The translations under genes and the position numbers were made by a program. The notes under the pieces were generated by a model that saw only the letters and a list, made by a program, of their open reading frames with translations, ran no database searches and was not told the DNA's origin. This document shows positions 25,873 to 34,957 of a stretch of DNA of 64,000 nucleotides, in pieces. Numbering within the stretch: position 1 is the first letter of the stretch; every line of letters begins with the position of its first letter. The DNA comes from Halocynthiibacter sp049608145 (lineage in GTDB: Bacteria; Pseudomonadota; Alphaproteobacteria; Rhodobacterales; Rhodobacteraceae): the NCBI RefSeq assembly GCF_049608145.1, contig NZ_JBMYXF010000010.1, forward strand, positions 16,050-80,049. Reading direction: 5' to 3'.

Positions 25873-28379
25873 GCGATAATGACGGCAAAAAGACACTCGG
25901 CGTTCGGAGCGGACAGCCAGGCAACGTAAAGCAAAGCTTTAGCCATGGCCGCACGAAAAGCGTCGTTGTGGAAACGAAACGCAAACGCGTTGTCGTGCCG
26001 AAGCCCGGTGCGGCTAAGCCAGCCGGTGGCGGTGGCGGTGCGGGTGGTAATCCATCACGACGCCCTGCGGGCATTTCCGATGTGGAAATGGAACGTCGCC
26101 TGAAGGCAGTTCGCGCTGCGAAGGCCAACGAAGCTGCAGAAGCTGAAAAGCGCAAAGCAGAAGAACTGGCCCGTGATGCGGAACGTGCTGCCCGTCGCGC
26201 AGAGATTGCTGCGAAAGAGCAGGAAGAAATTGAACGCGCGGAACGTGCTAAGGCGAAAGCCGAAGAAGAAGCACGTAAAGTTGCAGAAGCTGCGGAAGCG
26301 AAGAAACGTGAAGCTGCAGCAGCACGCGCCCCTGCGGCCCCTGCAAAAGCGGCCCCTGCTGCAACGCCAGCAGATGCCGAAGCTGCGGCTGCCCGCGGAC
26401 CAAAGCCGTCTTCTGCGCCACGCAAGACAGAACGTGAAACACGTCAGCCTAAGAACAAAGGTGGCCAAAACGATGGTCGCCGGTCTGGCAAACTGACACT
26501 GAACCAGGCGCTGTCTGGTGGTGAAGGTGGTCGTCAACGTTCCATGGCTGCGATGAAGCGGAAACAAGAACGCGCACGTCGTCAGGCGATGGGTGGCACT
26601 GTTGAACGCGAAAAGGTAATCCGTGACGTTCAGGTTCCAGAGGCAATTGTTGTTTCTGAACTGGCGAACCGTATGGCGGAACGCGTTGCTGATGTTGTGA
26701 AATCTCTCATGAAAATGGGCATGATGGTCACGCAGAACCAATCTATTGATGCGGATACTGCGGAACTGATCATCGAAGAATTCGGCCACAAAATCGTACG
26801 TGTTTCTGATGCGGACGTGGAAGATGTGATCGACAGCATCGAAGATAAAGACGAAGACCTGCAAGGTCGCCCACCGGTGATCACCATCATGGGCCACGTT
26901 GACCACGGTAAAACTTCACTTTTGGATGCGATCCGGAAGGCGAAAGTTGTTGCCGGCGAAGCAGGTGGTATCACCCAGCACATCGGTGCGTATCAGGTAA
27001 CAACTGACGGCGGCGCTGTCCTGTCGTTCCTGGATACTCCGGGTCACGCGGCGTTTACGTCTATGCGGGCACGTGGTGCGCAAGTGACTGATATTGTTGT
27101 GCTTGTTGTCGCTGCGGATGACGCGGTTATGCCACAAACGATCGAGGCGATTAACCACGCGAAAGCGGCGAATGTGCCAATGATCGTTGCAATCAACAAA
27201 TGTGACCGTCCAGCTGCTGACCCGATGAAAGTTCGTACAGAACTGCTGCAACACGAAGTGATCGTGGAACAGATGTCTGGTGAAGTTCAGGACATCGAAG
27301 TGTCTGCCCATACCGGTCAGGGTCTTGATGAACTGCTGGAAGCGATTGCGCTGCAATCCGAGATCCTTGAACTTAAAGCGAACCCTGATCGTGCCGCTTC
27401 TGGCGCTGTGATCGAGGCTCAGCTTGACGTTGGACGTGGTCCGGTTGCGACTGTTCTGGTTCAGAATGGTACGCTGAAAAAAGGCGATATCTTTGTTGTG
27501 GGTGAACAGTGGGGCAAAGTCCGCGCGCTGATCGACGACAAAGGCAATCGCGTTGATGAAGCTGGTCCTTCCGTTCCGGTTGAGGTTCTTGGTTTGAACG
27601 GCACACCCGAAGCCGGCGACGTTCTGAACGTTGTTGAAGCTGAAGGTCAGGCCCGTGAAATCGCTGAATATCGTGCCCATGCTGCAAAAGAAAAACGTGC
27701 TGCGGCCGGTGCTGCGACCACGTTGGAACAGTTGATGGCGCAGGCCAAAGAGAACGAAAACATGTCAGAGCTGCCAATCTTGGTAAAAGCTGACGTGCAG
27801 GGTTCTGCTGAAGCAATCGTTCAGGCGATGGAAAAAATCGGCAACGACGAAGTTCGTGTTCGGGTTCTGCACCACGGCGTTGGCGCGATCACTGAATCTG
27901 ACATCGGTCTTGCAGAAGCATCCGGCGCGCCGGTTATGGGCTTTAACGTGCGTGCCAACGCATCCGCCCGTAACACAGCAAACCAAAAAGGCGTCGAGAT
28001 CCGCTATTATTCCGTGATCTACGACCTTGTGGATGATGTGAAAGCTGCGGCTTCTGGCCTGCTGTCCGCTGAAATTCGTGAGAAATTCATCGGTTACGCA
28101 CAGATCAAAGACGTCTTCAAAGTGACTGGCGTTGGTCGTGTGGCAGGCTGTCTGGTCACCGAAGGTGTGGCCCGTCGTTCCGCTGGCGTACGTTTGCTGC
28201 GTGACAACGTTGTGATCCACGAAGGCACACTGAAAACACTGAAACGCTTCAAAGATGAAGTGAAAGAAGTGATTTCTGGTCAGGAATGCGGCATGGCGTT
28301 TGAAGCCTATGATGATATTCGCGCAGGCGACGTGATCGAAATCTTCGAACGTGAAGAAATTGAACGTAATCTCGACTGA
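25869..28379 (+). CDS. infB: Translation initiation factor IF-2
   Basis: 836 residues. A long basic/alanine-rich coiled N-terminal region (about 70-200: repeated KAEEE, AAEAKKREAAA) precedes the IF-2N domain. The GTPase begins near residue 335 with G1 GHVDHGKTS, then the DTPGHAAF G3 motif and the NKCD G4 motif. Domains II-IV follow and bind initiator fMet-tRNA. Fourth gene of the operon; a strong terminator follows. Confidence 0.97.
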   Translation: MSDNDGKKTLGVRSGQPGNVKQSFSHGRTKSVVVETKRKRVVVPKPGAAKPAGGGGGAGGNPSRRPAGISDVEMERRLKAVRAAKANEAAEAEKRKAEELARDAERAARRAEIAAKEQEEIERAERAKAKAEEEARKVAEAAEAKKREAAAARAPAAPAKAAPAATPADAEAAAARGPKPSSAPRKTERETRQPKNKGGQNDGRRSGKLTLNQALSGGEGGRQRSMAAMKRKQERARRQAMGGTVEREKVIRDVQVPEAIVVSELANRMAERVADVVKSLMKMGMMVTQNQSIDADTAELIIEEFGHKIVRVSDADVEDVIDSIEDKDEDLQGRPPVITIMGHVDHGKTSLLDAIRKAKVVAGEAGGITQHIGAYQVTTDGGAVLSFLDTPGHAAFTSMRARGAQVTDIVVLVVAADDAVMPQTIEAINHAKAANVPMIVAINKCDRPAADPMKVRTELLQHEVIVEQMSGEVQDIEVSAHTGQGLDELLEAIALQSEILELKANPDRAASGAVIEAQLDVGRGPVATVLVQNGTLKKGDIFVVGEQWGKVRALIDDKGNRVDEAGPSVPVEVLGLNGTPEAGDVLNVVEAEGQAREIAEYRAHAAKEKRAAAGAATTLEQLMAQAKENENMSELPILVKADVQGSAEAIVQAMEKIGNDEVRVRVLHHGVGAITESDIGLAEASGAPVMGFNVRANASARNTANQKGVEIRYYSVIYDLVDDVKAAASGLLSAEIREKFIGYAQIKDVFKVTGVGRVAGCLVTEGVARRSAGVRLLRDNVVIHEGTLKTLKRFKDEVKEVISGQECGMAFEAYDDIRAGDVIEIFEREEIERNLD

Positions 28380-28400
28380 TACGTTTCAGATCTGAATTAA

Positions 28401-28432
28401 AAAAAAGAGGCGATGAAAATCGCCTCTTTTTT
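28401..28432 (+). terminator. Terminator of the rimP-infB operon
   Basis: A perfect 14-base stem: 28401-28414 (A6, then GAGGCGAT) with 28419-28432 (ATCGCCTC, then T6), loop GAAA. Confidence 0.92.
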
Positions 28433-28474
28433 ATTGTCTGTTGTTCCGCTGCGCTGTGCATGACGGATTGGTGT

Positions 28475-28603
28475 TCAGGCGGCGACTGGTGTGCCTTTGT
28501 AATCCTGATTGCCAACACGTACCACAATGCGCCCGTCAGTCAGGCTGCGGACGAAGGTACCCTGCACAGAAATGCAGCTGCCCATTAAAATTGTTCGTAG
28601 CAT
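28475..28603 (-). CDS. Small conserved-looking protein of 42 residues
   Basis: Reads MLRTILMGSCISVQGTFV and then RSLTDGRIVVRVGNQDYKGTPVAA. A GAGGG ribosome site lies about 11 bases before the ATG at 28603. The second half looks like a small beta-rich fold (DGRIVVRVGNQDYKG). I do not recognise a function. It lies between infB and mutT with its own start signals. A longer frame open to 28672 lacks a ribosome site. It could be a chance frame, but composition and start favour a real small gene. Confidence 0.5.
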   Translation of the reverse strand: MLRTILMGSCISVQGTFVRSLTDGRIVVRVGNQDYKGTPVAA

Positions 28604-28717
28604 TGGAGTGTCCCTCAGATGCTGGTTTCGGTGATCACAACCGTGAAAAAAAACAACTGATACGGGAAACACGCTAGTTAAGTTTATTAGACCTGTAAAC
28701 AGCAGATATCGGGTGAT

Positions 28718-29116
28718 CTATACCCAATCCCGCAGAATGGGAATCAGTGGAACATCGGCCGCTGGCATTGGATAATTCCGAAGATCCTTTGATTTAACCC
28801 ACTTAAGGGTCTGGCCTTCGCGAGGTTGAACCTGTCCTGACCATTTCCTGCAGGCAAACAGCGGCATCAAAAGATGAAAATCTTCATAAGAATGGCTGGC
28901 AAAGGTTAACGGCGCCAAGCAAGATTCCCAGGTTTCAATGCCCAGTTCTTCGTGCAACTCACGAATCAGTGCGGCTTCGGGGGTTTCGCTAGGTTCGATT
29001 TTGCCACCTGGAAATTCCCATAGACCAGCCATGGATTTGCCTTCCGGGCGTTGTGCCAACAGAATGCGACCATCCACATCAATCAGCGCAACCGCAGAAA
29101 CCAGAAGCGTCTTCAT
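28718..29116 (-). CDS. mutT: 8-oxo-dGTP diphosphatase MutT
   Basis: 132 residues with the MutT start ALIDVDGRILLAQRPEGKSM, WEFPGGKIEP and a complete Nudix box ending RELHEELG. It removes oxidised guanine nucleotides from the pool. The start overlaps the argJ stop by four bases (ATGA), so it is the last gene of a PPIase-argJ-mutT transcript. Confidence 0.92.
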   Translation of the reverse strand: MKTLLVSAVALIDVDGRILLAQRPEGKSMAGLWEFPGGKIEPSETPEAALIRELHEELGIETWESCLAPLTFASHSYEDFHLLMPLFACRKWSGQVQPREGQTLKWVKSKDLRNYPMPAADVPLIPILRDWV

Positions 29117-30333
29117 GACCGATAATCCGCGTTGATTTCAATGTAGCGTTTGGTGAAATCGCAGGTCCAAACCGTGTCAGACGCGCTGCCAAGGCCCAGA
29201 TCCACAGAAATGACGATGTTTTCGCCTTTCATATAGTTGGCCCCGGCATCTTCTGAATAACTTTCGGCAACCCAGCCTTTTTCTGCAACCAGAACATCAC
29301 CAAAACGGATAGACAGCAGATCGCGGTCGGCTTTGGCACCAGATTTACCGACGGCCATAACGATACGTCCCCAGTTCGGATCTTCGCCTGCTACGGCGGT
29401 TTTCACCAGGGGGGAATTTGCAATCGCCATGCCACAACGGCGGGCATCGGCGGTGGTGTCTGCGCCTGAAACGCGCACTTCTACGAATTTGGTGGCCCCT
29501 TCACCATCTTTCACAACCTGATGTGATAGATCCAGCATGACGGCGTGCAAGGCCGTGCGGAAGGCGTCGCAATCACTGCTGCCCTCAAGGATCTCAGGGG
29601 CGTTAGATTGTCCTGTCGCGGCCAATATCAGGCTGTCAGATGTGGATGTGTCGCTGTCAACGGTGATGGCGTTGAATGTGCGGTCTGTCAGATCAGACAG
29701 CAGCTGTTGAAGCAGCGGTTGGCTGATTTTTGCATCGGTGAAAATATAAACCAACATGGTCGCCATATCCGGCGCGATCATGCCGGACCCTTTGGCAATA
29801 CCTGCAATCTGGATGCCGGATGGCGTTTGTGCTGCACAGCCTTTGGGAAAAGTGTCTGTGGTCATAATCGCATCAGCCGCGTCTTTGATCGCGCCAGCAT
29901 CCAGAGAGGTGGCAAGATCACCGATTTTCGCTGTGATACGGTCATCGGGAAGAACTTCTCCGATCACGCCGGTTGATGCTGTGAAGACGCGGTTTTCAGC
30001 GACACCGACCGCATCGGAAACAGCCTGTGTAACGCGTTTGACAGATGCCACGCCGTGGGCGCCGGTAAAGGCATTCGCGTTGCCAGAATTGACAAGAATG
30101 GCCGCGCCACCGGAACTGTCAGCCCCCAGTTTTTCCTGACAATCAAGCACAGGGGCTGCGCGTGTTGCGGATCGTGTGAAGACGCCCGCAACCGCTGTGC
30201 CTGCGCATAGCTCCGCCAACATCACGTCTTTTCGGCCCTGATATCGAACTCCGGCCTCAAGGGCTGCGAAACGCACACCTTTGATTTCGGGAAGGGATGG
30301 AAAGCCGTTTTTTGGTGCCAGCGGAGAAATCAT
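29113..30333 (-). CDS. argJ: Bifunctional ornithine acetyltransferase / N-acetylglutamate synthase
   Basis: 406 residues. ArgJ transfers acetyl from acetylornithine to glutamate and can also make N-acetylglutamate from acetyl-CoA. The self-cleavage site is visible: KGSGMIAPDMATML, where T192 becomes the N-terminal nucleophile of the beta chain. The oxyanion block FTASTGVIGEVLP is present. It is preceded by the PPIase gene with a four-base gap and followed by mutT. Confidence 0.96.
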   Translation of the reverse strand: MISPLAPKNGFPSLPEIKGVRFAALEAGVRYQGRKDVMLAELCAGTAVAGVFTRSATRAAPVLDCQEKLGADSSGGAAILVNSGNANAFTGAHGVASVKRVTQAVSDAVGVAENRVFTASTGVIGEVLPDDRITAKIGDLATSLDAGAIKDAADAIMTTDTFPKGCAAQTPSGIQIAGIAKGSGMIAPDMATMLVYIFTDAKISQPLLQQLLSDLTDRTFNAITVDSDTSTSDSLILAATGQSNAPEILEGSSDCDAFRTALHAVMLDLSHQVVKDGEGATKFVEVRVSGADTTADARRCGMAIANSPLVKTAVAGEDPNWGRIVMAVGKSGAKADRDLLSIRFGDVLVAEKGWVAESYSEDAGANYMKGENIVISVDLGLGSASDTVWTCDFTKRYIEINADYRS

Positions 30334-30337
30334 TTGC

Positions 30338-31189
30338 TTAGTGCTCCATGTCGAAAGTGACAGTGCTGAGAAGATCAGGCGTGATTGCCTCGTCTTCGTT
30401 GCGGGTGATCGTTGCGGTGTCTGTCAGCGCAGTGATCGCGCCTTCAATTGCAGCCGCTTCCAGACCTGCCGCCAGCTCTTCACGTACATCTTCGATGGCC
30501 GGGGCATCTTTCAGACGTGTTTCAGACAGTTTGATCACATGCCAGCCGAACTGCGTTTCAACAGGGGCAGATACGCCGTCTGCTTCCAGTGCGATGACGG
30601 CTTCTTCAAAAGAAGGCACCATCATGCCTTTGCTGAACCAGCCAAGGGATCCGCCATTCGGGCCGGATGGACCGGTGGATTTTTCACGGGCCAGTTCTGC
30701 GAAATCTTCGCCAGCTTCAAGACGGGTGACCAGTTCTGCGGCTTCTTCTTCGGTTTCGACAAGAATATGCGATGCGTTATATTCGGTTTCCGGTTCTGCA
30801 CCGGCATATTGCGCGTCATATGCTGCAACAATTGCATCTTCTGTTTGGGCGGCGTCAACCGCGCGGCTGATGGCCAGACCAGCCAGAATCGCGCGGCGTT
30901 CGTTTTCAAGGACAAGAAGGGTTTCGGCGTTCACATCGTCGCCGATGGAGCCGGAGAGAACAGTCTGTTGTGTCAGCTGATCAAGGATGCCCTGAAACAG
31001 AACATCATCAGGCAATTGCTGGTATTGTTCTGGAAGATTACGTTTGGTGGCAATCATGTGACCCAACGTGATGTCTGTACCGTTTACGGTCGCCACAACG
31101 GTGGATGCATCAGGGCCTTCAGCAAAAGCAGGGGTGGAAAGCGCGCAAACAAGCGCCGTTGCGGTCAAAAACTTAGTGCGAAAAAACAT
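30338..31189 (-). CDS. Parvulin-type peptidyl-prolyl isomerase, periplasmic
   Basis: 283 residues from ATG 31189, which gives a clean signal peptide (MFFRTKFL... to PAFAEG, cleavage near residue 22). A SurA/PrsA-like N-terminal chaperone region is followed by the parvulin domain (about 130-225: ASHILVETEEEA, GPNGGSLGWFSKGMMVPSFEEA, TQFGWHVIKL). It assists folding of exported proteins. Divergent from secA, whose product exports such proteins, with 182 bases between the starts. Confidence 0.9.
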   Translation of the reverse strand: MFFRTKFLTATALVCALSTPAFAEGPDASTVVATVNGTDITLGHMIATKRNLPEQYQQLPDDVLFQGILDQLTQQTVLSGSIGDDVNAETLLVLENERRAILAGLAISRAVDAAQTEDAIVAAYDAQYAGAEPETEYNASHILVETEEEAAELVTRLEAGEDFAELAREKSTGPSGPNGGSLGWFSKGMMVPSFEEAVIALEADGVSAPVETQFGWHVIKLSETRLKDAPAIEDVREELAAGLEAAAIEGAITALTDTATITRNEDEAITPDLLSTVTFDMEH

Positions 31190-31227
31190 CTGTTGTTCCT
31201 TTGAGTTCCACGCAGGGCCGCGTGACG

Positions 31228-31256
31228 TTGACACATGCCAGTCGCCCCCTTACATC
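31228..31256 (+). promoter_or_regulatory. Predicted secA promoter
   Basis: TTGACA (31228-31233), 17-base spacer, TACATC (31251-31256). It leaves a leader of about 110 bases before the secA ATG. Prediction by eye. Confidence 0.45.
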
Positions 31257-31371
31257 ACCTTTGGTCATCAGGGTTATGACATATTCTGACAAACCTTCTA
31301 TGGCGCGGCGCAGGCCTGTTCAAGGCGGCATGTGGCGCAGTTTTATCACGAACGCATCAGGCGGAGAAAAT

Positions 31372-34074
31372 ATGCTCGGACTCGGAACCATTGCCAAAAA
31401 AATCTTTGGCACCCCGAATGATCGGAAGATCAAAGCAACCCGTGTGATTGTGGGCAAGATTAACGCGCTTGAGCCAGATTTCGAAAAGCTATCTGATGAA
31501 GAGCTAATTGCAAAAACCCGTGATCTTCAGGAACGCGCAAAAGGTGGCGAAAGCCTTGAGGCACTGTTGCCCGAAGCCTTTGCCAACTGTCGTGAAGGGG
31601 CCCGTCGCGCCCTTGGTTTGCGGGCGTTTGATACGCAGCTGATGGGTGGGATCTTTCTGCATCAGGGCAATATTTCAGAAATGAAAACCGGTGAAGGCAA
31701 AACCCTTGTGGCAACTTTCCCGGCCTATCTGAACGCGCTGACGGGGCGTGGCGTGCATGTTGTCACGGTGAACGATTACCTTGCAAAGCGTGACGCCGAA
31801 TGGATGAGCAACGTGTTCGAAGCCCTGGGCATGACCTGTGGCGTGATCTTTCCGAACCAACCCGACCATGAGAAGAAAGCCGCCTATAATTGTGATGTGA
31901 CCTATGCCACGAACAATGAACTGGGGTTCGATTATCTGCGCGACAACATGAAATCTGAGCTGTCTCAGATGTTCCAGCGCGATCATAACTTCGCAATTGT
32001 CGATGAAGTCGATTCCATTCTGATTGACGAAGCACGTACACCGCTGATCATTTCCGGCCCGGCCGAGGATCGCAGCGAACTTTATGTCACCATCGACAAG
32101 TTGATCCCGCGCCTTAGCGAAGAACATTACACTGTTGATGAAAAAACACGCAATGTGACCTTCACCGAAGAAGGCAATGATGCGCTGGAAGAAATTCTGC
32201 ATCAGGAAGGTATCCTTGAACAGGAACAGTCCCTCTATGCGCCGGAAAGCACCACGATTGTGCACCATGTGAACCAGGGCCTGCGTGCGCATACATTGTT
32301 TACGCGTGATAAAGACTACATCGTGCGCGGTCAGGAAATTGTTCTGATCGATGAATTCACCGGTCGTATGATGTCTGGTCGCCGTTTGTCTGACGGTCTG
32401 CATCAGGCGATTGAAGCGAAAGAAGGCGTGACCATTCAGCCGGAAAACGTGACGCTGGCCTCTGTGACATTCCAGAACTATTTCCGCCTGTATGACACCC
32501 TGTCTGGCATGACAGGTACAGCCCTGACCGAAGCCGAGGAATTTGATGAAATCTATGGTCTGGGCGTTGTCGAAGTGCCCACAAACCGCCCGATTGCGCG
32601 TAAAGATGAACATGATGCTGTGTATCGTACAGCCACGGAAAAATTTAACGCAATCGTTGAAGAAATCAAAACGGCGAATGCCGCAGGTCAGCCGACGCTT
32701 GTTGGGACAACGTCGATTGAGAAATCTGAATACCTGTCACAACTGCTTGATAAAGCTGGCGTAAAGCACAATGTTCTGAACGCACGTCAACACGAACAAG
32801 AAGCGCAAATTGTGGCTGACGCCGGCAAACTGGGCGCTGTGACGATCGCAACCAACATGGCGGGCCGTGGTACCGATATTAAACTGGGCGGCAATGTTGA
32901 GTTTAAGATTATGGAAGCGATTGCCGCTGACCCAGATGCAAACCCGGATGAGCTGCGTGCAAAGATCGAAGAAGGCCATAAAGCCGATGAAGAGGCCGTA
33001 AAAGCCGCCGGTGGCCTGTTTGTTCTGGCAACAGAACGCCACGAAAGCCGTCGTATTGACAACCAGCTGCGTGGTCGTTCCGGCCGTCAGGGGGATCCGG
33101 GCCGTTCCGCATTCTTCCTGTCTTTGGAAGACGATCTAATGCGCATTTTCGGGTCTGAACGTCTTGATAAAATGCTGTCGCGCCTTGGTATGAAAGAAGG
33201 CGAAGCTATTGTGCACCCTTGGGTGAACAAGTCACTGGAAAAAGCCCAGGCCAAAGTTGAAGGCCGCAACTTTGACATTCGTAAACAGCTTTTGAAGTTT
33301 GACGATGTGATGAATGACCAGCGTAAGGTGATCTTTGCGCAGCGTCGCGAAATCATGGAAGCGCAGGATCTGTCTGAAATCGTTCAGGACATGCGCCATC
33401 AAGTGATCGATGATCTGGTGGTTCAGTTCATGCCGCCGAAATCCTATGCGGATCAATGGGATACCCAGGGTCTTTATGCGGCGTGTATCGAACACCTTGG
33501 CATTGATGTGCCTGTGATCGAATGGGCCGCAGAAGAAGGCGTGGATGATGATGAAATTCGCGAACGTCTGGAAAAAGCCGCGGATGAATTCATGGCAGCG
33601 AAAGCAGTGCAGTTTGGTCCGGATGCCATGCGCAACATCGAAAAGCAGCTTTTGCTGCAGACGATTGACGGCAAATGGCGTGAACATCTGCTGACGCTGG
33701 AACATCTGCGATCTGTGGTTGGGTTCCGTGGTTATGCGCAGCGTGATCCGCTGAACGAATATAAAACCGAAAGCTTCCAGCTGTTTGAAACCCTTCTCGA
33801 TACTCTGCGCGAACAGGTGACACAGCAGTTGGCACAAATTCGACCGCTGACAGAGGAAGAGCAAACGCAGATGCGCGCACAATTCGAAGCGCAACGTGCG
33901 GCACAGTTTGCTGCAGCTGGAATGGCCGCAGCACCGGCCGCTGCAACAGCGGCCACCCCTGCGGAAGGATTTGTCGAAGAAGATCAATCCACCTGGGGAG
34001 AGCCCGCGCGCAACGACAATTGTCCCTGTGGTTCGGGCAAAAAATTCAAGCATTGCCACGGCAAACTGTCCTAA
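31372..34074 (+). CDS. secA: Preprotein translocase ATPase SecA
   Basis: 900 residues; the motor that drives unfolded precursors through SecYEG. Walker A in MKTGEGKTLVA (about 103-113), the DEVDSILIDEART block near 211, the TNMAGRGTDI motif of the second ATPase half, and a C-terminal SEC-C zinc site CPCGSGKKFKHCHG (884-897) that binds SecB or lipid. An Ala-rich linker (about 845-870) precedes the zinc tail. Start at ATG 31372 with GGAG upstream; the frame is open 57 codons earlier but those do not look like SecA. Confidence 0.97.
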   Translation: MLGLGTIAKKIFGTPNDRKIKATRVIVGKINALEPDFEKLSDEELIAKTRDLQERAKGGESLEALLPEAFANCREGARRALGLRAFDTQLMGGIFLHQGNISEMKTGEGKTLVATFPAYLNALTGRGVHVVTVNDYLAKRDAEWMSNVFEALGMTCGVIFPNQPDHEKKAAYNCDVTYATNNELGFDYLRDNMKSELSQMFQRDHNFAIVDEVDSILIDEARTPLIISGPAEDRSELYVTIDKLIPRLSEEHYTVDEKTRNVTFTEEGNDALEEILHQEGILEQEQSLYAPESTTIVHHVNQGLRAHTLFTRDKDYIVRGQEIVLIDEFTGRMMSGRRLSDGLHQAIEAKEGVTIQPENVTLASVTFQNYFRLYDTLSGMTGTALTEAEEFDEIYGLGVVEVPTNRPIARKDEHDAVYRTATEKFNAIVEEIKTANAAGQPTLVGTTSIEKSEYLSQLLDKAGVKHNVLNARQHEQEAQIVADAGKLGAVTIATNMAGRGTDIKLGGNVEFKIMEAIAADPDANPDELRAKIEEGHKADEEAVKAAGGLFVLATERHESRRIDNQLRGRSGRQGDPGRSAFFLSLEDDLMRIFGSERLDKMLSRLGMKEGEAIVHPWVNKSLEKAQAKVEGRNFDIRKQLLKFDDVMNDQRKVIFAQRREIMEAQDLSEIVQDMRHQVIDDLVVQFMPPKSYADQWDTQGLYAACIEHLGIDVPVIEWAAEEGVDDDEIRERLEKAADEFMAAKAVQFGPDAMRNIEKQLLLQTIDGKWREHLLTLEHLRSVVGFRGYAQRDPLNEYKTESFQLFETLLDTLREQVTQQLAQIRPLTEEEQTQMRAQFEAQRAAQFAAAGMAAAPAAATAATPAEGFVEEDQSTWGEPARNDNCPCGSGKKFKHCHGKLS

Positions 34075-34092
34075 TCTCAGCGGCGAACAGAG

Positions 34093-34947
34093 ATGACGCT
34101 GTATCTGCGTTTCCCGATGTTGCTAATCTGCCTGACCCTGTGCGCGCTACCGGGTCGGGCAGATGGGATTCTGGTGCCTGTCGCACCAGAATTTTCGCCC
34201 CCTATTCTGTCGGCTGATCCTCTGCCATCTGCAGTTTATTCTGCCGAGGATGTTGCAATCGAAGGTGAATTCAGCGCCTGGGGCACATCCTGTGATATGC
34301 AGTTGCGGGCAGAACCTGAACCTGGTGGCATGTTCTATGTATCGTTGCAGGCGCCTTGTGCGCGATCCCGGGTGTTTGATCTTGCCTGGTCTGGCCTGCG
34401 CGTAAGTTATCAAACCTCGGTGACCGGGGCGTTCACGGCCCACCTGCCTGCGCTTGAAACGCATAGCGATGTTCAGGTTTTTATTGATAATACCCCGGTT
34501 TTGCACACCTCGGTCGAGGTCTCTGATGTGCCCGAATATCTGCGTGCTGGCATCAACTGGCAAAACGATACACCATTTGCGCTGCACGCGTTGGAATTCG
34601 GTGCCGATTTTATGGCGGCGGGGCATGTGCATGCAGGCAACCCTGTCTCACACCGGGGGGGGCGATTGTTTATGCTTGGCGATGGGGCTGTGATGAATGG
34701 GCAGCGCGCCGCGATTTACAGCATTCATAAAGACCAAGACACATCCGGGGCGGTGCGTTTGCTGATTGAAACATCAGTTTCTTCAGAAAACTGCGATCAG
34801 GCGCGGGGTGCCGATATTTTGCAAAGAACCACACCGGATGCCCCCATATCACAGCCATTGCTTGTGCCTGCGCCGGGATGTAACAGCGGCGAAACGTCGG
34901 TGTGGCTGCGGCATGTGCTGCATGATTTCAATCTGACCGGGAAATAG
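34093..34947 (+). CDS. Exported protein of unknown function downstream of secA
   Basis: 284 residues. Signal peptide about 1-23 (LLICLTLCALPGRADG). I do not recognise a domain. It has a beta-rich look with four or more cysteines (CDMQL, APCARS, SENCDQ, APGCNS) that could form two disulfides in the periplasm, and a conspicuous stretch FGADFMAAGHVHAGNPVS. It starts 18 bases after secA and is followed, ten bases on, by the binding-protein/OmpA gene, so the three are probably cotranscribed. Confidence 0.7.
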   Translation: MTLYLRFPMLLICLTLCALPGRADGILVPVAPEFSPPILSADPLPSAVYSAEDVAIEGEFSAWGTSCDMQLRAEPEPGGMFYVSLQAPCARSRVFDLAWSGLRVSYQTSVTGAFTAHLPALETHSDVQVFIDNTPVLHTSVEVSDVPEYLRAGINWQNDTPFALHALEFGADFMAAGHVHAGNPVSHRGGRLFMLGDGAVMNGQRAAIYSIHKDQDTSGAVRLLIETSVSSENCDQARGADILQRTTPDAPISQPLLVPAPGCNSGETSVWLRHVLHDFNLTGK

Positions 34948-34957
34948 GGGAAAACAG

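Noticed and set aside
26916..27680. Open frames antisense to infB and similar ones opposite secA and dnaK
   Set aside because: They track highly expressed genes with strong codon bias; products are compositionally odd and lack start signals.
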